A stretch of DNA of 64,000 bases from Mesodorylaimus sp. YZB2_4 (taxonomy: Eukaryota > Nematoda > Enoplea > Dorylaimida > Dorylaimidae): positions 1 to 64,000 of the forward strand of contig JASANH010000420.1 of NCBI GenBank assembly GCA_030248295.1. Direction: 5' to 3'. Positions 1-12,844 of this stretch are shown here, piece by piece; within the stretch, counting starts at the first letter, position 1; every line of letters begins with the position of its first letter. The position numbers were made by a program, and so were the translations under genes. The notes beneath the pieces are model-generated. The model worked only from the letters and a program-made list of their open reading frames with translations, had not been told where the DNA came from and searched no databases.

Positions 1-53
1 TATTCCATTCCTTTCAATCGAGCAAAGGGATATTCATTCACTAGTCTGATGCA

Positions 54-2485
54 ATGGCCGAATCGGATGATTCTTCAAAAGACAATAAGCGGAAACGGAC
101 CGAAAGCAATAGTAGCACGGATGCTGGATTGCCTTCGTGGGTAACTGGTAAGGGATCGCATTTTTCATTTATCCTTGAGTTTGCGTCTGCGCCTGACTGA
201 GGAAGAGTCGTTGCTGTGCCTCGGGTCTTGGGTGGCTCGTGAGACTATTGTACGTTAGCACCCAGGCACATCGATTTTCTTAGACGTGATTTTCTTGGGT
301 ATGCTCGATATCAATTCAAATCGATGGTCTTTCTGGCGCATGGAATGAGCCGTCTAATGTTTGACCTGACCATCGTTTCCTCGTCATACCGCGGTCACCT
401 GTGCCTTGGGCTAAAAAGGGCGTTCATTTCAGCTGCGTCTCCACCTCGCTTTGTCAGCTTGGAAGAGCTTATGAGTACTGCGGATAATTTGGACAAAATG
501 GCGTTGGCGCATGAAATCGCTGTCAATTCCGATTTCAAATTCGAACCAGCAATGTTACCCGAAGGCTCTTTGGCCCGACGTGTTCACGACATGGTGCATC
601 AAGCCTTTTGGGACGTGCTGCGCGAAGAATTGTCTCGGACGCCGCCAGAGTACGAACACGCCTTGGTCTTATTAGCAGAAATCAAAGAAGTAGGTTGACT
701 CGGCCTGGAACGAACTTTAGTTACTTTTGATTTTTTAGACAATGAGCTCTCTCCTTCTTCCGCATCACACAAAACTGCGATCAGAAATCGACGAGCGACT
801 CGATCTGCAGCTTTTTCGACAGCAGTGCGAACAAAATGTTATCGAATTCCAGCCGATCGCTCAGTACATTCTGAGTGTCATGAAAAAATTATGCGCTCCT
901 GTCCGCGATTCTACAATCGATACTCTGATGCACTGCACGGATATTATTGATCTTTACAAGTGAGTCGTTTTTGCCTATGCTGTAGGCTTGCAGGGTGGGC
1001 GCCATTTTCTGCAGAATTCCTACATTTTGTCCGCATTATATTGTGAAATTTTGCCTTTCTGCAGCTGATTTAAAGCAATGGCTGAGAGCCATAATCCTCG
1101 AGCACTGAATTTTTTGACATCTTCCTCTTCTCTTATCTCTTTTTTCGGGGGAAGCATTCATGCATGTTATCTACGAAGACTTTTTTCAGGGGCATCTTCG
1201 AAACACTGGATCTGATGAAGTTAGATATGGCCAATTTTACCATAGCGACTATGCGACCCGTCATTCAGCAGCATAGCGTCGAATATGAGCGGCAGCGTTT
1301 CGCCAAGCTTCTCGAAACAAATCCAAGTATGTTTTTTTTGTTGACGTTATTTTATGTTCGGTCGTACCAATGGATACGTGTTTACAGACGGACTGGACAC
1401 AACAGAAAGGTGGCTACGTCGTGCATTAGCAAATATCGTTCGCCAACACGAAGAGAAACAACGGAATTCGGAAGAAACGAAACGACATGCTTCGTCGCTT
1501 CCAGATACGCCAGATACGGAAGAAGCGCCGCCAATGCCTCATTTATCTTCGCCGACACCGAGTGGTCCTGCGGTCTTGACTGCCGCCTACTGGTCGCTGT
1601 TGGATATTAACGAGGATGAGTTGAGGGCACTGGAGTTTCCAGAAGTAAGCATTCTAATTTCGAACACTGCTGAATTCAAGCAAAATACTTTTATAGACTT
1701 TATCTGTTGACCGGGATCGGATTTCTCAAATGCGTCGCTCGTGTCGTCAAGTGGTCGGAGTGGCATCCGTCGTCGCTGTTACGTGCAGCGCCGCCGGAAG
1801 AGCTGTTGCTGACGTGCGTGAATTTAAAGAAAAATTGAAAGAGAAGTTGGAAGCTGTCCTTGCTGATTGCGAGTCGTCAGAGTAAGCCTGATTTATGTAT
1901 TCGCAGTTACTTTTTGGTTGATTCTTGTGTCTTTTTTAGACAATTCGCGGAACGTCTAGCGAGTGTCGCTGAATTGATTCCAGGCGAAATCATGCAGGCG
2001 TTAAATCAGCTTGATCTCCCAGAATGGGATGCAGCCCGTAAAGAAACTTTGAAGAAACAAATTGTTCAATTGGCAGAACCGGATCAACCTGTGCGCAAGT
2101 TAATGAGTAAGTGAAGACGTGGCCATCTTACCGGTCAAAGTATTCGAAGTTTGACTCCCGCCCAGCTGTTTGAATTTTTGTGCTCCTACTTTTTGGCGCG
2201 GACAGAGAGGGACTGGGTGGGATTTGGATTCCGGAAATCTTTGACATATCATTTTTAGAAATTGGAGCAAGTTTTTTTGCAGATGACCGAGTCAAAGCAT
2301 TTGTTCTAAACGTCATATCGACCCCTTCCGCCAGTCCCATAAAAGTCCCACCCGGACTGAGCGTCGTTCAGAAAGAATTGGCTCGTATAACGGGGGCATT
2401 TCTTCACGTCGTTTCGCACAATCGTTCCGTTTTCGCGCCCTACTATGATTCGTTATTGGAAAAAATACTCAATTCGAGCACTTAG
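54..2485 (+). CDS. TCP11L1: TCP11-like (T-complex protein 11-like 1) protein, 8 exons
   Basis: Exons 54-147, 433-689, 739-959, 1190-1326, 1388-1644, 1697-1881, 1940-2106 and 2283-2485 join in one frame to about 506 aa, the usual TCP11L1 length. The start is the first in-frame ATG, before a charged, Ser/Lys-rich N-terminus. Family landmarks appear in order: ASPPRFVSLEEL, MALAHEIAVNSDF, LLLPHHTKLRSEID, LDLMKLDMANF, QHSVEYER and, near the C-terminus, GLSVVQKEL and FAPYYDSLLEKIL. These match vertebrate TCP11L1 closely. The molecular role is poorly defined; TCP11 proteins are linked to sperm cAMP/PKA signalling and TCP11L1 is widely expressed. All introns are GT-AG. An AG acceptor-like site (CACTAG) ends 9 nt before the ATG. 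TCP11L1 rather than TCP11 or TCP11L2 is a judgement from remembered similarity. Confidence 0.9.
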
Positions 2486-3094
2486 TGCATGCACTATGGT
2501 TTGTGTAGGATTGGTTTCAAGATTTGGTTCTACATTTATAATATTCATTTGCAGTGCCCTTTAGGCTCGTCAGTTTTCTTTTGTAACTCTTAATTTGAAT
2601 TTAATATTAACCTGAGTGTGTAGCGTGCCAAGTGTTCGTTTGTGACTGATTTATGAATGTTGTGTAAAAGATATAGGCCGGTGATGGAGTAATGTTGTAC
2701 ATACTCCAGGCAGGAGTGATGGCATTCCGTGATTGTTCCCCATCAGAAATGCATTACGAGCGGAAGCCGCCTTTGGCGGTGGCTGACTCACAAACCACGA
2801 TCGATATCCCCGAGAGAAGGAATTGATTTGTGCCGAGAGCTCTTTGGCACTCGCTGGAGCTGCCTTCAACTAAATGGCCAGCTTAGAATTGAGTCAAGCA
2901 AATTTGCTTGTTCTTTGGCTTATGCGATGGGAGAGAGGGATAATATGAAAGAGGAAGGGGTGTGCTCTTATGTGCTGTTGGAGAATCATTAGCAAGGCTC
3001 GTTTATTGGAAGAGCTGTGTAAAAGGTGACAAAAACAACCGAGGCACGTGTGCAGCACGCCATATATGGTCCCTAAGCTATGAGTCAGTGATGA
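2486..3094. other. Intergenic, convergent 3' ends
   Basis: This gap lies between the stop of the TCP11-like gene (+) and the stop of ClC channel A (-). Short open frames on both strands show no family resemblance and no sensible splice context. I see no gene here; it should hold the 3' UTRs of both genes. Confidence 0.6.
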
Positions 3095-6000
3095 TCACGC
3101 ATTCGAGTAGCCATCTGTTTTGCCCCTGCGGGACGGTCCGGTCTCGCCTTGATCGTCGTTCGCATCATTGTCCTCCTGATCGCTGGGCGGCCCGTCGGCG
3201 GTGGTACCACTGTAGAAGCCGACCGGTATGCCTTCCCTGTCATCGGATAGTATATCACCCCTGCTTTTGTCATCGTCACTGAGTTCGTCGTCGTCTACTT
3301 CGGATAGGCAATCCCCTTCGCCCTCTCTGGCTGGTCCCTCGGAAGTGCCATCACGTCGTTTCGATTCCGGTGTAGACGGCAAGGACACGTTGATGGCTTC
3401 CGATTGGCCAGGAATCAAAATGACGGATGGGGCGATGGATGCCAGACGACCGCGCAGGGATGATGTCTTCATCCATTGAGGCCGTACAGATAGTCTTTGA
3501 CGATAAGTGCGGAAACTGGGTCGTTGCATCATCGAACCATCAAACGTGGCCTTGCGTCTGGGCGTGGCTTGGTTGCATGGCTGGGCTCTCTCCAAACTTT
3601 GACGGAGCTGCAATGTGTGACATACCCGTACTTATGGCTACTTCATAAGGCTCTTATCTGCTGCATCGGCTTCATAATTTTCCTTTAACCTCGAGGTTTC
3701 CTTTGAGTTTCTGGAATACGGCCTCTGGTTCTGTGTAAAGCGCATATGTTATTCAACGAGCCTGGCAAACAGACCAATCACCCTCAACGTTGAGACATGC
3801 AGCCCATAGTCATACAGCATATCTAGTTGTTCTACATTCAGGATATATCCTGACTGATTGTGCAAGTGACCAACTATCCAAGTTAGGGCAACACACGCCA
3901 TGTTCTGCCACGCGTGTGTTCACTCTCACAACGTCAGCTGACCGTGCTGATGCCGCTGCACCAGCACAGAGCTGATCAGCTCCCCAGATAAATAGATCTC
4001 CTCACCTCGCGCAAGGCCACCACTCCAACCAGTCTTCCCAGGCAGGTCACATACGCTCTGTTCAGACCCAACAGCCAAAACAGTGAGTGCACTTTGTACA
4101 GCGAAGTGCGCTCGACCAATTGAAAGGGGGCCGGATCGATAGTAATCTTGTCAAAGTTCAGTCTTTGATCCAGTTGTTTCTTCTCCCACTCTTTGCGCTG
4201 AAAAACACATTTCGGGGAATGTAATCCGGCCTCATCTTAATTTGCAAGCATACTTCGAGTGGCGACAAATCGTATTCGAAGTGATGTACTGCAGGCACTC
4301 CACGTCGCAACGACATGCGTAGCTTATGAGGTAACGAATGCATGTAATCTGGAAAGACACAAACAGGGGTCAACCAAAGCCAAACCAGCGTCCCCTGGTG
4401 GTTTAACATGCACACAGCGAGCACACCATTGGGCTACATTTGTGCAATAATGGGTGTGTATGCACTGCCACATATGACGTAGTTGCATACTGTGCGTCAA
4501 CGTCCATACCAAGGGAAACCTTAGTCAGAGATTGATTTGCATGAACTGTGAATTTTGACGTCCGCCCATCCCGAAGGGTACTACGCCCAAGATCTCTCGA
4601 ATGCTAGGATCATACCTTAGCTGTCCAAAGTAGTCTTTACTTTTATTGCGCTTTTGGATTTCCCACCCATTAGCTCGCGCGGCTCCTACAGTCCTTGTTT
4701 CAAGACGGGTCGGATGGGTGACCACCAGCGCTAATGGTGACATACTTACTTCCAACAGCATGAACAGTATTCAGGAACTTTCTGGAGGATATTGAATGCA
4801 AAGTATTGGCGTGACTGAGGTGTCCGTTTCCATTCCCCTCTGTTTGCTGTAATGGTAACGCCGCAGGTCGAATAGTCGAAAGCTGTTTTGCTGGCTCTGC
4901 CATCTTATCTCCGCTCAATTCTTGTATGTTCTGTTGCATGGCATCTTTTCGATGCACGTTCACATCTGCCAATGCTTCTTGCGATCGGACGCGCCGAACT
5001 TGAAATCGCGACTCCTTCCTTTTTGGGAGTTCATCATTGGAAGCATCAAGTGGCTCTTCCGATTTTGTAGGTTCCTCAACCATGGTTGGAACAAACTTGT
5101 TAAGAATGTTCTCCCTTCTCCTCCGTTCTGCTTCCAGATGTCGTGAATGTTCTCCCACTTGATTCTCGAGTAACTTTTCCATTTGGTTTCGACGCACTGA
5201 TCCCAAAAGGATAGCGGAGGCTACAGGGGAAGGTAGGTCTGATAAATACTGGCACGCTATTCTAAAGTACCATATGCCCACTAGCAGTGCCCACCTGCTC
5301 ACATAAATTGGCTTTCCTGTGCCTGCACCAGTTATCATATGGCCTGCATCCCGCCAGAGGATGCAGGCACAGATGACACCACATACATCCTTGGAGGGCC
5401 ATACTCAAGTGCACATGCCCAAACCAGTGCGCACTGTCCACTTACATGGTCTGTCCACCAAAGGAAACGATTTCAGCTTGGGCATGGCGATCAGCAGGTC
5501 TTGCACTTCTCGATATGTCGAACTGAGACTGACGAATTTTACATCACGAACACAGAGGTCACCAGCATACACCTTGTGAACAGAGGATGAAGTAGGCAGT
5601 ATCCTTGGTAAGTAGGGAAGGCGTTTTAGCTTAATGATACTGTCATAAATGGAAGGCTGAAGACGAGCGCAGACGGCATTTGCTAAGAGTGCAGCCAACT
5701 GAAAGCACTTATGTTAACGTATGACCTGCGCAGTTCGTAGCAGGGGCTCATACCGTAATAGGTAGTATGTAGATGATTTGACCCGTAATTTCCACCACAA
5801 CCACAGATACTGAAATTGCGTGCGTGACCGCGCCCGAAAATGCCGTGGCTCCTGAAACCATAAATGTCCATAAAGTGCGCTGACCTGCTACTACTAGGCG
5901 AAATAGTCCCACATTGGAGAAGATACCGCGGGGAGCGGATGATCTCTAAAACTTTGCAGGCAGACCATCTAGCCCTAGTTGCCTGAGACATCAACCCGAC

Positions 6001-9000
6001 GGGTTTCTGCCTCGCCTGGAGGAGTGTGTCGAGCAGACAACGAAGGCGAGCCAATACACTACTCCGCGTATAAGGCGGCCAGTCAAGCCAACCACATACA
6101 CTACCTTCTCCGCAGGCCAAACACGGCTGCTAGACTAACCCTATCAGGACCTGCTAACATTAGCTTGATTGGTGTCCTAGGCCATCGCATCATATTGCTT
6201 TCTTGCGCACAAACAGCCAAAGGCAATCGGGATGTTCACCCAGGCCAATCATAAACTAGTTGCATAAAGCCGGTGATTTAGCTCGTGTTTGCCTGCTAGA
6301 CTAGTCAAAAAAGCACGTAAGAGTGTGAGTGCCTAAGTCGAACATAATTTCAACATCAAAATTCTCTCCAGGCCCGAAAAAGTCGAGCCAGAACTAGACT
6401 GCCAAATGTTCCATTACCTCACGCCTCAGCCGACATTATTTCTAAAAACCGACACAGCGAATGACGCAAGAGCATAAAGTAAAGCGCATGCGTGAAACTA
6501 CTTTTGACAAATGTGCTTTGAACCCGACGATCTGAAATGTGATTTATGCATTTTTACGACCGCAGTTGTCAAACAAGAATGTGTTGTAGTTAGGTATGAC
6601 AGAGCTATTGAGAAGACAAACTGGGAGGTCTGCAAAAATAATTAATGAGGTCGACTCAACCAAAATAAGACTCACCCACAAGTGCATAAGCCCCTGGCAC
6701 TATTTTCGTCACAATACCATCGGTACGGACACCGTTCGGGAAAAGTATGTACATTGTCTCGCCCACAAGACGGCCGAATGCTGCTCCTATGAAATACATA
6801 ATGGGCGTGGTTGTAAAACACACAGTGACTGTCTGCACGTGAATTGTACGTGTCTGCAGTGTAAGGTCTAATGGAACTTACCAGTCACGAAAATGGGAAT
6901 GAAAACACCGCACGGAACTGGCAATGTTATGGCGATGGCTGTCATCCAAAACTAGGAAATGGTAAAAAAGAGTGTCACTAGCCATTGGACTGGTACATGC
7001 GAAACAGCTCCACCCATGTTTGCAGGAACTCATGCTGATATTGATATGAAGATTTTGATGGGTAATCCATGTGGAAATACAGATGACAGCGACAGAGTAC
7101 ATGATTAGGATATAACTGAAAGGTGGCATCAAAAGCACTCACCATATTCAAAGCATACAAAGCCAAAACCACAAAAATACTGGAAGTGCCCTTCGCCCAA
7201 AAAGCTAATAGTTCTTCAGCTTCCGTATTGTTCACACCGGGATCGTTCCAAGAGAAGTTACTAAATAAATTACCCAAGGCTTCTCGAGGTGTCAGCTAAA
7301 GGAAGCTTATCATAAGAATGATCACTGAATCAAATTAAGGGACCTTACTCCACCAGCAAAGAACTTCCCGTATCCTAGCGGGCATTTCAAGGAGGCGATA
7401 AGGAAAGTGACGAAGGCAGGGTAGATAATAAAGCTGAATAAGGAAATTTTTTAGTGCCATTTGAAAGTTAAGCCTGACTTGAATGCTTACTTCTTTGCTA
7501 GAAGAGCCTTTATGTGCTTGTTTTGGAGAACAAGAGTAACGTATTTTCGATGGAACCAAACGAACAAGGCACCAGCGAACCCGCAAATGATTCTGAAACA
7601 GGCATTAGTTCACTCGCACAATGGCTTGATAGCCGTTGGTCACTACGGCATACGAGCTGCTTCTGCACTAGCTTATCCCCATTATGGTGCTTACCCGATT
7701 AAAACAAACACAATCAGTTCTTTCGGATCAAATGGATAGTCAGAAGGGAAACTGGTGGCGCTAAATGCTACAACGGTTTCTGAAATCAAAAGATTTTTGT
7801 TAGTACCAAAGAACCGAGCAAAAATTTTACCTTGCTCTTCAAACCACACTGCCAACAGTCGAAACACAACAGCGCTGCTCACTGTCGCCAAAAAACCACG
7901 CCAGTAATTACGCAACGGAAAGAAGACCGATGTTACTTCGATGCTGAACAGGACACCTAAAAGAAATCTGTGACCCATATGCTTTGAAGGAAGGCATGGT
8001 CCAGACAGTACCTCCAACCGCCGCTCCATATGTACTTGCCACACCGACAGCAGCAGCCGCAGCTAACATTTCACTGCTTCTGCTCTCGTTCTGAGTAGAG
8101 AAAGGGCATTGACGCTATTGTTCTTATGTCTGATACACATCACTACTGCTGTGATAAACCGTAACGTACTTCATATATGCCTTGAAAGGAGAAGACTAAC
8201 TTGCTTAGCAGCCTTGCCAGCATACTTGCGATGTGCACAAAGGGACCCTAAAATGCAGTGTAGTTCGCTACTATGCCTTTCTGTCCACTGTTTATACCTC
8301 CTTTCCCAAGGGCAAGCCACTGCCCAGTGCCATGACGAGGCCCACAAACTTGGTCACCAATGTTCTGAACGTCAAATACTCTTTTAAGACCACGCCCCGT
8401 AATATGGTTTTCAATTCAGGTATGCCCGAACCTGTCATTAAGAAACCCAGATTCATTCAAAATACACCAAATCAACTGGAGAACAACATGTCAAAAAAAT
8501 TTCTCACCAACGGCTTGAGGTGCAAGATAGTGACAGAGCGCGGCAGATACTAGGATGAGCACCAATGAGAATAGTACCCACGTCGAATACTGCAATGTCC
8601 AGTGAATACTGCCCGTTTCACGAAAGATGTAAAAATGCACTGAAAACAGGTACAGCCTGGATAGTGTAATACCCGAGCGGGAGGAAGGCTGTCTTTGACA
8701 ACCCAGCCCAGCCTTGAAGGTCACATCTTGTCGAAGTAGTCTAACTTACATCCACGCAGTTTAGTGATTCCGATATCGATAGCGAAGCTAAAAATACCCA
8801 TGACCACCCCGAGTAGAACCAAGTACAACCAATCTTCTCCCAACAGGTCCATCACCGACTTGGAAAATTTGCGGGTCCATTCTGTAACGTTAGTGTGTTT
8901 TATTCACGATTACTGTTTGACCAAACCAAAAAACTTACGTTGATAAAAGGGCCTCTTTCTCATTTCCTCCTCGGCATCGATAGGTGGTTTTTCTGCGGCA

Positions 9001-9140
9001 GGCATATCATCCACGAAGACGATATCTGGCATTTTCCTTTGCAATAAAGTGTCACTGGCTTCTTCCCCTTCCACTGGGGGTAGCAGGCTACCCGATGGCT
9101 TTCGTCGTTCTCGCCGGACTCGTCTTTGCTTGGACATCAT
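3095..9140 (-). CDS. ClC-family voltage-gated chloride channel A (ClC-2-like), 20 exons
   Basis: Exons, in reading order: 8939-9140, 8750-8881, 8508-8639, 8298-8431, 8170-8247, 8012-8090, 7831-7956, 7695-7779, 7491-7592, 7349-7433, 7143-7295, 6882-6951, 6676-6786, 5754-5851, 5446-5698, 4750-5220, 4641-4685, 4254-4348, 4006-4197, 3095-3607. They join without a break to about 1051 aa. ClC landmarks: GSGLPLGKE plus GPFVH (pore Ser, gating Glu), [24 protein letters not shown], and the helix-R tyrosine in SIYDSII. Two cytoplasmic CBS domains follow ([16 protein letters not shown] and [18 protein letters not shown]), then a long acidic tail. This belongs to the plasma-membrane ClC-1/2/K branch of Cl- channels. 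There are two tandem ATGs; the outer one is used here. The 824-nt intron at 5852-6675 contains a dispersed repeat. The nearest paralogue is channel B, head-to-head at 22131-27392. Confidence 0.93.
5905..6130. repeat. Dispersed repeat D, copy 1 (in a ClC-A intron)
   Basis: About 220 bp shares long stretches with 33235-33440 in the same orientation. Examples are ACATTGGAGAAG, a stretch around GACATCAACCCGACGGG, and a closing CCGGCCAAAC/CGCAGGCCAAAC block. Both copies lie in introns. No terminal repeats or coding capacity are visible, so the class is unknown. Confidence 0.65.
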
Positions 9141-11318
9141 GATGTTACTGTATCAGAACTACCTTTTGTGACCAACAAGCAATATCGCAGGATTGGTTTG
9201 TACACAGGTACCCAAATACCATTGGATCGGGTCTCGACGAGCTGCGCGTCTCCTGCCGATCGTCCGACCCTGACTTTGCCTTTTGCTGGAACTGAATTAA
9301 AAGTGGTCCAGTCAACGCCCTTCGATTCAATGCTCAATAAATGAACCAATTTTCGACGTTCTCCGGGCTGTCGCGCATCAATTGAATGCCACCTCGTCGA
9401 CGTACAATAATGCCCGTACAAGGTGTACTCACGCGCGTACCCGCTTTGAAAAAACGGCTTTCTTTTTGTTGTATCAGCTTGTCCACAAAATTACGATGTT
9501 CTACAAACACGCTCTTGATCCCAAATTGTTTTCGTCGCTGTTTAGCAAACCGATGGCAAAAATTTTATGGAAAATTCTGGCCTACCACCTTCAACCAAAA
9601 CAGAATGACGAGCGGGCGAGAATGAACGCCTAAAACGACTTGAGTACGACGTCTTGATGGAGGAGACGGCTGGGCATTTCCAAAACTAGATTTATCCAGA
9701 TATGGTTGGGAAATGCATCTTTTACACAGTTCGCACTTCCTTCACTGTACGAACTAAAACACTCGCTCCATTCTCCACAAGCCAACTCATCAATTCGACT
9801 CTTGTTTGACAATCGACGGCTGAAATGCGTGGAAAGCCAGCCGCCGCCAAGACTGCATCGTTACTTTTCTCACCCGCTAAGAACAGACCCTATACGGCTT
9901 GCACTGCTACTATAGCAATCCGAAATGCTAAAATTCTTGCGTAACTTTTGGTCTACGAGCAAATGAGATCCAAGCACCGCCTAGTCACGATCTGGTATTT
10001 CAACTCCGATCAGGCAGCGCACGTCCATTGTTGTACGGTAGACTTGCACAGTAGCTAAACACTCTTCTGTATGAAGCGGCTAAATGCGGTTTTTTCCTGC
10101 CGAAAGAAAGGAAGGCTTGTCCCATAAGTGGCCTAGAATATTGTCTGGGTTCATTGTCAGCCTCGACACCGTCTGATGAGTGATCAGTGTATGATTGATC
10201 ATATGGCATGCACAGCCGGTGTCGCGTCGTAATGCGTCCTGATCGATGGTTAGGTTGCCCTAAAGCGTCTGGGGTCATCGTAAAACGTCCGAGATCAATA
10301 TCAGAGGGGTCACAATGCATTCTCAAAGGCCTATATAACGCGCTTGGTGGAGTAAGTAAATAAGGCGAAGACGGGTATAGCAATGGGAATCGCGAAGTAA
10401 GCTGTCTTTACAGCTTGTTACCAATTTCGCACGTTTTCACACAACTGATGAAGAGATAAATTCTGTACAGCAACTTGGCTGCTGCTCAAGTCCGGTGCGA
10501 CCAGCAGTGTAAAATTCTTTCGATCAGAAGTTGTAAATTTTATCATGGAAACTTGTTTGACGTCCCGTGGTAGAATTATTGCAATTGTGAGCCAGTGTGC
10601 CATATGATTTATGGATAAGCACTGCAGCAAAATCTGCCACTGCCGCATACGTCTGTGATAGGCGCGGATATCTTATCTGCACCTATCAATGCACTGATTT
10701 AGGGAACGGATCTGCCTCTTCTTCGCCAGAACCACAAAACGAGACCGAGGTCGGATGACTGATTTGGCTTGCATGCATCGGACGTCAACTAGTCTTGAGT
10801 TCTTGTCTAAATTGCTTTCCGGGCACTTTGGAGCCAGCGCTCTCACAATCTCGCTGACGGCCGACACGCGCGTGTGTGTTTGCCTAAACGGCCCTTGCGT
10901 GTGATCAGTGAACAATCTATACATGTCGAGTGACTTTTTCTGTTTGGTTTGAGCTTTTCTCAGGTGCGCCCTAGTTCACCCTTTGAACCCCGATCATCGT
11001 AGTAAGTACAACGTTCTGCCTTTTTCACACGAAACTCTGCTGTACACCGCAGATTTCGCTCTTTGTTTTCCAGCGCTCCTGCAGGATGCTTATTATTGGC
11101 CAAATACGCCTCGAGCTTCTCTCCGACATGGGTGAAGCAGCACTGGAAGTCGGAATAGTTCAACTGAGTATGTGACGCCGGATATTTCGAGCAGACGCCA
11201 TGTTTTTTCTGATATGTCAGGCTTTGATTTTTTACTCCACAAGAATCGGAATCAGACGTAGCTCAAGAGCACACTTCAGAAGGTCGTCACACTCGTCAGC
11301 ATCATCACATCGACGTCT
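9141..11318. other. Intergenic between ClC-A start and kinase 3' end
   Basis: About 2.2 kb. The open frames here are short, mostly begin with non-ATG codons and match no family. A minus-strand frame at 9137-9421 abuts the ClC-A start, but it stops exactly over the ATG and cannot be an in-frame N-terminal extension. It presumably holds the ClC-A promoter and the kinase 3' UTR. I see no RNA gene. Confidence 0.5.
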
Positions 11319-12844
11319 TCACGGCAGGCTCATTCCGGCGTGGTAGTTCTTGATGACGACGACCACCTCGCTCATGGTCGGACGTTCGGGGGCTTTCAGC
11401 AAGCATCGGGTGGCCAATTGCCCCAGCTCCTTCGGCATGGTCGCCGGCAACGGCAGACGGAAACCGCTCTTCAGCTGCTCCAGCACTTCTTTCAACTTCG
11501 TCCCCAGTCCGAGGTAATGCGCTTCGTACGGATTCTTGCCCATGTTGTACACCTGAAAGGAAGAAGTTCATTTCCAGCACCAAAGAAAAAAAGTGAATCA
11601 CTCACCTCGTGCATGAGGATCCCGAAGCTCCACACGTCCGACGCCGACGTCCACTCGCGCACCTCCAACGCATCTGGTGCCGTGCTGTAGACTGGCAGGC
11701 GACGCTTCGTGGCCAGTTCGTAGTGATCGGGAGCCAAGCGCGAGAGACCGAAGTCGCCGATCTTGACAATGAACTTGCGGTCCGTCTTCGTCACCAGGCA
11801 GTTCCGACTCGCAATGTCCCTGAAAGACCGAGTGAGTACCCTTCGTCGAGCACCCTGGGGCGGGATTACCTGTGGATGATGTCGTGTTTGTGAAGGTACT
11901 CGATTCCCTTCGCCGAGTCCAGCAACGACCTGACGCACCCTCGCTCTTCCAGCATGTTCTTCTCGAGCAACTTGTCCAACGATCCGTCTACAAAAAACCA
12001 GAGTGAAGCCTAATCAGTGAGAAATGGCAGTTGACTCACAGTTGCAGAACTCCAGGATGATCAGCAGGCGTGGCACCTCGCCCGGATTCTGCGACCAGAA
12101 GCTGAGGCCCTTCAGTCGGACGACGTTCTCATGGTCTAGCAGCGTCATCAACTTGGCTTCGGCCATGCACTCGGCTTTGTCTTTATCGCTGGCGGCACCG
12201 CTCAGGATCTTGATGGCGACGATCTCGCGTTCTGGCAGCAGTTCGGCCTTCCATACTTCCCCGAAGTTGCCCTAAATCGAATCCATTCAGCTTGCTGGTG
12301 GTCGAAGGCAGCCAGCACTTACCTTGCCCAGTTCCTGTTTGAAGTTCACTCGAGCCCCGTCGATCATCTGGAACGTGTTGTAGATGGGCGTCAGCAACTT
12401 CGCAGGCGATTTCACCGCCAACGTTTGTCCCGACTCGTAGTAGTGGTTGACCAGAGCTTCCAACGACGCGAACTGCTGAGATTCGATGGCGAAGGCCTGA
12501 AATTAGACGGTCTATCAATTATATCGAACAAAAGGACCTCTTCGTCAGGCTTTAAGACTCGCTCCCCTTATCCTCACCGACGCCGCCTTACCTTGTCATT
12601 CACACCGAACTTGTAGTGTTGTATCTTTTTCTCGCACTTGACGCTGAGAACACGAGCACCGACCCCCACGCCGCGACGCAGAAGGAAATCGCCATGGGTT
12701 TTTAGCAATTGCGGAACGAACTCGCGATGCAGGTTTGGGTAGTAGAGCTTTTTGAAGTCTAGTTTCGCTTTCTGAAAAGCATCTTTCCAGAATATGGCAC
12801 CATTGGGGCCTCTGACTTACCCGTCCGCTTCCCGACGACGACAT
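11319..12844 (-). CDS. SH2 domain-containing non-receptor tyrosine kinase (Fes/Fer-like)
   Basis: Seven exons (12821-12844, 12592-12771, 12323-12496, 12040-12271, 11870-11987, 11606-11819, 11319-11552) give about 391 aa. The SH2 domain spans roughly residues 18-110 (YYPNLHREFVPQLL, GDFLLRRG, SLEALVNHYYESGQ). The kinase spans about 118-385: glycine loop GKGNFGEVW, VAIK lysine near residue 147, HRDIASRN catalytic loop completed across an intron, and DFGLSR. APD stands where APE is usual, followed by SDVWSFGILMHEV and a C-lobe ending near RPTMSEVVVVIKNYH. Nothing precedes the SH2 except a short SSSGSGR leader, so there is no F-BAR region. This compact layout is typical of the expanded nematode Fer-like kinases. 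All catalytic residues are present, so it is probably active. It should phosphorylate tyrosines in cytosolic signalling. Confidence 0.92.

Noticed and set aside
2107-2282. Open stretch between TCP11-like exons 7 and 8 reading RSLTPAQLFEFLC
   Set aside because: It follows an in-frame stop, ends in a stop, and TCP11L1 relatives join KLM directly to the DRVKAF segment. Splicing 2107-2282 out keeps phase and family alignment, so it is intron.
9137-9421. Minus-strand 94-codon frame just upstream of ClC-A
   Set aside because: It ends in a stop that overlaps the ClC-A ATG, has no family similarity, and is in a different frame, so it cannot extend the channel.
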